Below, in pieces: positions 62,161-64,000 of a stretch of DNA of 64,000 bases. The position numbers were made by a program, and so were the translations under genes. This stretch comes from Trogon surrucura (taxonomy: Eukaryota; Chordata; Aves; Trogoniformes; Trogonidae), in the NCBI GenBank assembly GCA_020746105.1, contig CM036618.1:121631280-121695279 (forward strand), written 5' to 3'. The notes below the pieces were generated by a model, which did not search any database, had not been told where the DNA came from, and saw only the letters and a list, made by a program, of their open reading frames with translations. How positions within the stretch are numbered: position 1 is the stretch's first letter; each line of letters opens with the position of its first letter.

Positions 62161-64000
62161 AAGAGCAGCTCTAGAACTGCTCTCAAATCTCCATCCGTGA
62201 ATGTCATAGTAAAACCCACACAAAAGCCTGATCTTAACTGTTATGACTGAACAGCCAAAACATTTCTCTGCACCTTACCCAATGGGAATAAATACCTGTC
62301 ATCAGATACACGCTCTCTTTCTCATAACAAGGTTTTCCCTTAATACCACAACCCTTTTGGAAGGACACATGGAATCCATCTCTTCTCACACAGGACCTGA
62401 ACTAGTTTGTGTCACTACAGAACACCGAACCCAGATGCAAAAAGCAAAAGCACATGGAGAATTCAGTGCAAGCCTTCAAGTAGTCAAAGTTTCTAATACA
62501 ATCTTTAAACAAATATCTTGGCTACTCTAAACAGACAGGAGCCAAGTCCAGCCATGTCATTTTTTGAGAAAGCAAAGCAAAGTTGTACAACACAGGTTTA
62601 CTGTGATGAAGGAGCTCATCTTGATTTCTACACACTGCCACTGAGCCTGGCAACAAATTCTGTCAAAAAATAAACTGGGACATCTCAAATACACTTACCA
62701 GCAAAACGTGTACGTCTTGATTCCTTGAGGACTGCTGCAGGCCTAGGAATCTGGAGCTCCGATGAAACAGGCTTTTAGAAGCAACATGTTCTGGTGTATT
62801 CATAAGAAAATATTCTCAGAAATTCCAGTTCACCAGGAATTTGAAAGCTACTTATTTCAGTCTGACTCAGGATGTAGCCCAGCTGTGAAGAGACACAGTT
62901 TCTTGGTTTCTTGTGAACTCAACCCCCTACTTTTCAGCCAAGGCCTCCTCTCAACTTGCATGTACAAGGCACAGAGATAATTAGTGGAGTCTTCTAAAGA
63001 CTCATTTCATTTTGAAGTCATTTGTATTTCAAAGTTCAAATTGGGACAAAGTGCATTATTTCACCCAAAATATTTGTAAAATTTTTCACTAATGTTTCTT
63101 TTCCAATAATAATTTCCATCTGCCGCTGACTGCAAGAAAGACCCCAATGCCCAAATTTTAAATAATGCTTATCTACTTTTGCATCTTTTGTAATTTTAAA
63201 AGCTTCAGAAAACTGACAGCACAGGTAAAAGAGAAACAAATGTGATTCCAGTACAACCTTTTAATTGCCTCACACTTTACTTCATGGGGAGGTGTGGTAG
63301 GATGCTGAGAACTTGTGCTAGTCAGACTCTGAACATGCTTCGCTACCAGTATAGGTAAAGCTTTATATAATTACGAAGTGGGAAGAAAAGGACAAAATAA
63401 ACACCCCTTGTCCCTTAATCCTTGAACCTCAGCAAACATCTGCTGTGTTCAAAAGCAGAGTGAGAGACAGAAGGAAGGTGACAAAGAGGAGAAAAAAACA
63501 ACATCTGAAATTTCAAAATGTTTTCTAAAGATTGAAACAAGATGAAAACTTAAATTTAAGTGAAATATTTTGCAGCACTAAATGCTTTTTATACAAAAGT
63601 CTATATTTTGCAAGATAAATGTTTAAGACACAAATGTTGGCCATCTGTAAGTGCAGCAGTGAGCTAGGCAGCAAGATGGAAAAGGTGCCATGGCAAATTG
63701 CCTTTCCCTCATCTCAAGCGCTGCATTTAAATGAGCTGGCCCGTGTCCCAGAAGCAGCGATGCCATATTTGTGTTGTGAAAAATGCAAGGTGCTCGGCCT
63801 GAGAAAAGCAGCTTCCCAGCAGCACAGCCATTCCGTTTCTTATGTCCAGACAAACCATTCCAGAACTACTTCAATAATATACTTGTCATTGCGTTCAGAG
63901 TGAAAGATTTCCTCACCTCATTTTCTGCTTATAGACAAATCAATCCTGGCTCCTTGCAAGTAATTTGGGCTACAAATACAGGAGTATGCTCCCTAGAAAT
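62161..64000. other. Unique sequence, no gene seen
   Basis: AT-rich non-repetitive sequence to the window end. Open frames are under 100 codons and have no recognisable protein features. Confidence 0.45.

Noticed and set aside
1..64000. CRISPR arrays, bacterial operons, insertion sequences, phage or attachment sites
   Set aside because: No regularly spaced repeats, no ribosome-binding-site/ORF packing, and clear vertebrate CR1 content. This is not prokaryotic sequence.

Overview
This window looks like vertebrate, almost certainly avian, nuclear DNA. Nearly every recognisable repeat is a CR1 LINE. The CR1 tails end in the ATTCTRTG octamers typical of bird CR1, the unique sequence is AT-leaning and rich in short A/T runs, and interspersed repeats cover only a small fraction. 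A tRNA-Ile-like SINE with a CR1 tail (45611-45793) resembles TguSINE1-type elements known from passerine birds. That hints at a songbird lineage but does not prove it.

Layout. Bases 1-4272 are a nearly complete plus-strand CR1 retrotransposon: GC-rich 5' leader, intact ORF1 (244-1311; zinc-finger-like, coiled-coil and SGNH/GDSL-esterase-like parts), ORF2 (APE-type endonuclease plus reverse transcriptase, 1455-4193) broken by one in-frame TAG at 3282-3284, and a short 3' UTR ending in two octamers. ORF1 would bind the RNA, and ORF2 would nick the target and copy the RNA from the shared 3' end. With the premature stop this copy can make ORF1 and the endonuclease, but not a full reverse transcriptase.

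The remaining 60 kb holds no host gene I can support. It contains truncated CR1 pieces at 7070-7290 (-), 10082-10485 (+), 12497-12545 (-, ancient), 13075-13456 (-), 29839-29920 (+), 36895-37297 (-), 44697-44950 (+), 48289-48382 (-), 48480-48676 (+), 50500-50533 (-), 52365-52782 (+), 56021-56110 (-) and 61997-62160 (-), plus the SINE. Two of these (13075-13456 and 52365-52782) belong to the same or a very close subfamily as the full-length copy. Between them is unique intergenic or intronic sequence with mononucleotide runs, small tandem duplications, palindromes and a few AT-rich, homeodomain-site-rich blocks that could be conserved noncoding elements.

I see no previously undescribed system. 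The most interesting objects are the CR1 copy (its endonuclease begins upstream of any in-frame ATG, and its esterase lacks two expected catalytic residues), the tRNA/CR1 chimeric SINE, and a GC-rich patch with two RFX X-box-like motifs near 61820-61862.
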